Of a stretch of DNA of 5,907 bases, positions 5,304-5,907 are shown one piece after another (positions within the stretch are counted from its first letter, which is position 1; each line of letters opens with the position of its first letter). A program made the position numbers and the translations under genes. Source of the stretch: Clostridia bacterium (lineage in GTDB: Bacteria > Bacillota > Clostridia > Christensenellales > CAG-314); contig JAFTNE010000167.1 of NCBI GenBank assembly GCA_017452035.1, positions 1 through 5,907 on the forward strand, given 5' to 3'. The notes below the pieces were generated by a model, which was not told where the DNA came from, did no database searches, and saw only the letters and a program-made list of their open reading frames with translations.

Positions 5304-5907
5304 ATGAATATTCAAGACCTTTTGCTCAAAAAACGAAATAATACATATGCGCCTCTTGTAAACTTTACGTATCGCCAACAAGATGCCCTTCCCTTTTGCC
5401 CTGCTATGTGGCATGAGGAACTTTTTGTTGCAAAGGTAACAAAGGGCTGTGCAACCTTGTTTGTTGATGGCGCATCAGTTCAACTTACTCAAAACGACCT
5501 AATTGTTTTGCCACCATTTAGTTTGTACACACTAAAAAGCCAACAAGATCTTTGTTTGGAGTGTACCCTTGTAAACCTAAGAGCGTTGCAAAACAATAAA
5601 AATACTTTGATGTACCCTCAATCCAAGGATATGGATTGCATCATCACCACACAAAACGATTTGCATCCCCAAATACAACAAGCTCTACTGCAAATGAACA
5701 AGGATAAGTACCTTACGCACATGTGCTTGATAGACATCCAAAACATATTGCATTGGTTACGCCACAAAACGACAACAAAAAATATCACAATGGACAAACA
5801 ACTGTTTGTGATGAAAAATGCCCTCAACATTGTGCATACGCAAAACAAACAACTGGTGGTGGAACAACTGGCTGAAGAGTGTGGTTATAGCGAGTTTTAC
5901 TTGATGA
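5304..5907 (+). CDS. AraC-family transcriptional regulator, 3' end cut off by the window
   Basis: This reading frame of 201 complete codons starts at ATG 5304 and runs off the right edge. The protein begins MNIQDLLLKKRNN. Residues about 36-85 look like the cupin-type sensor domain of AraC regulators (MWHEELFVAKVTKGCATLFVDG, then NDLIVLPPFSLYTL across about 67-80). After a linker, residues about 166-201 match the start of the AraC DNA-binding domain: MKNALNIVHTQNKQLVVEQL and then AEECGYSEFYLM, a typical first helix-turn-helix. The second helix-turn-helix would lie beyond the window. It probably binds a small molecule, perhaps a sugar, and controls neighbouring genes; the ligand is unknown. An in-frame TAA at 5283-5285 and no earlier ATG fix the start, yet no Shine-Dalgarno precedes it. 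Every glutamine codon I read here is CAA (19 of 19). It is divergent from the nuclease operon and may regulate it or genes to the right. Confidence 0.88.
   Translation, partial: MNIQDLLLKKRNNTYAPLVNFTYRQQDALPFCPAMWHEELFVAKVTKGCATLFVDGASVQLTQNDLIVLPPFSLYTLKSQQDLCLECTLVNLRALQNNKNTLMYPQSKDMDCIITTQNDLHPQIQQALLQMNKDKYLTHMCLIDIQNILHWLRHKTTTKNITMDKQLFVMKNALNIVHTQNKQLVVEQLAEECGYSEFYLM

Noticed and set aside
5618..5848. 76-codon open frame on the minus strand
   Set aside because: It is antisense to the AraC-family gene, whose protein matches its family; the antisense product is Cys-rich and featureless.
1..5907. CRISPR arrays, tRNA or rRNA genes, insertion sequences, toxin-antitoxin or phage-defence cassettes
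   Set aside because: I saw no spaced repeats, cloverleaf sequence, terminal inverted repeats, transposase or toxin-like small genes. The SbcCD-like pair resembles housekeeping repair rather than a defence island.

Overview
The window looks like an ordinary chromosomal stretch of a low- to mid-GC bacterium, most likely a member of the Bacillota (Clostridia or a relative). The reasons are a transketolase split into two subunits, a short membrane-hairpin relative of YhaN/SbcC paired with a YhaO/SbcD-type nuclease, strong AGGAGG-type ribosome binding sites inside the operon, and no phage, plasmid or transposon genes. The lineage is inferred from gene style only.

Layout from left to right. Positions 1-370 (minus) hold the 5' part of a small metallophosphoesterase gene cut by the window edge. 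Positions 371-446 hold a 10-11 bp GC-cored hairpin with a T-run, best read as a minus-strand terminator or attenuator. Four tightly packed minus-strand genes follow. In transcription order they are: an Mre11/SbcD-like nuclease (5097 to 4051), a YhaN/SbcC-like ATPase with a two-helix membrane hairpin (4054 to 2207, 4-bp ATGA overlap), the transketolase N-terminal subunit (2190 to 1384, 16-bp gap) and the transketolase C-terminal subunit (1370 to 447, 13-bp gap). Positions 5098-5303 are a divergent, AT-rich promoter region. From 5304 rightward (plus) runs an AraC-family regulator, cut off at the window end inside its DNA-binding domain.

The four minus-strand genes form one apparent operon driven by a good promoter whose -10 box ends six bases before the first ATG, so the mRNA is predicted to be leaderless. 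The three internal junctions all have strong Shine-Dalgarno sequences that overlap the upstream stop codon or lie in the last upstream codons, which points to coupled translation. The nuclease and ATPase should form one complex acting on DNA ends, possibly tethered to the membrane. The two transketolase halves should form one enzyme of the non-oxidative pentose phosphate pathway. Why DNA-end processing and pentose metabolism share a transcript is not obvious and is the main biological question here. I see no clear evidence for a wholly new system; the noteworthy points are the operon composition, the predicted leaderless start, the membrane hairpin in place of a zinc hook, and a few unusual motif residues.
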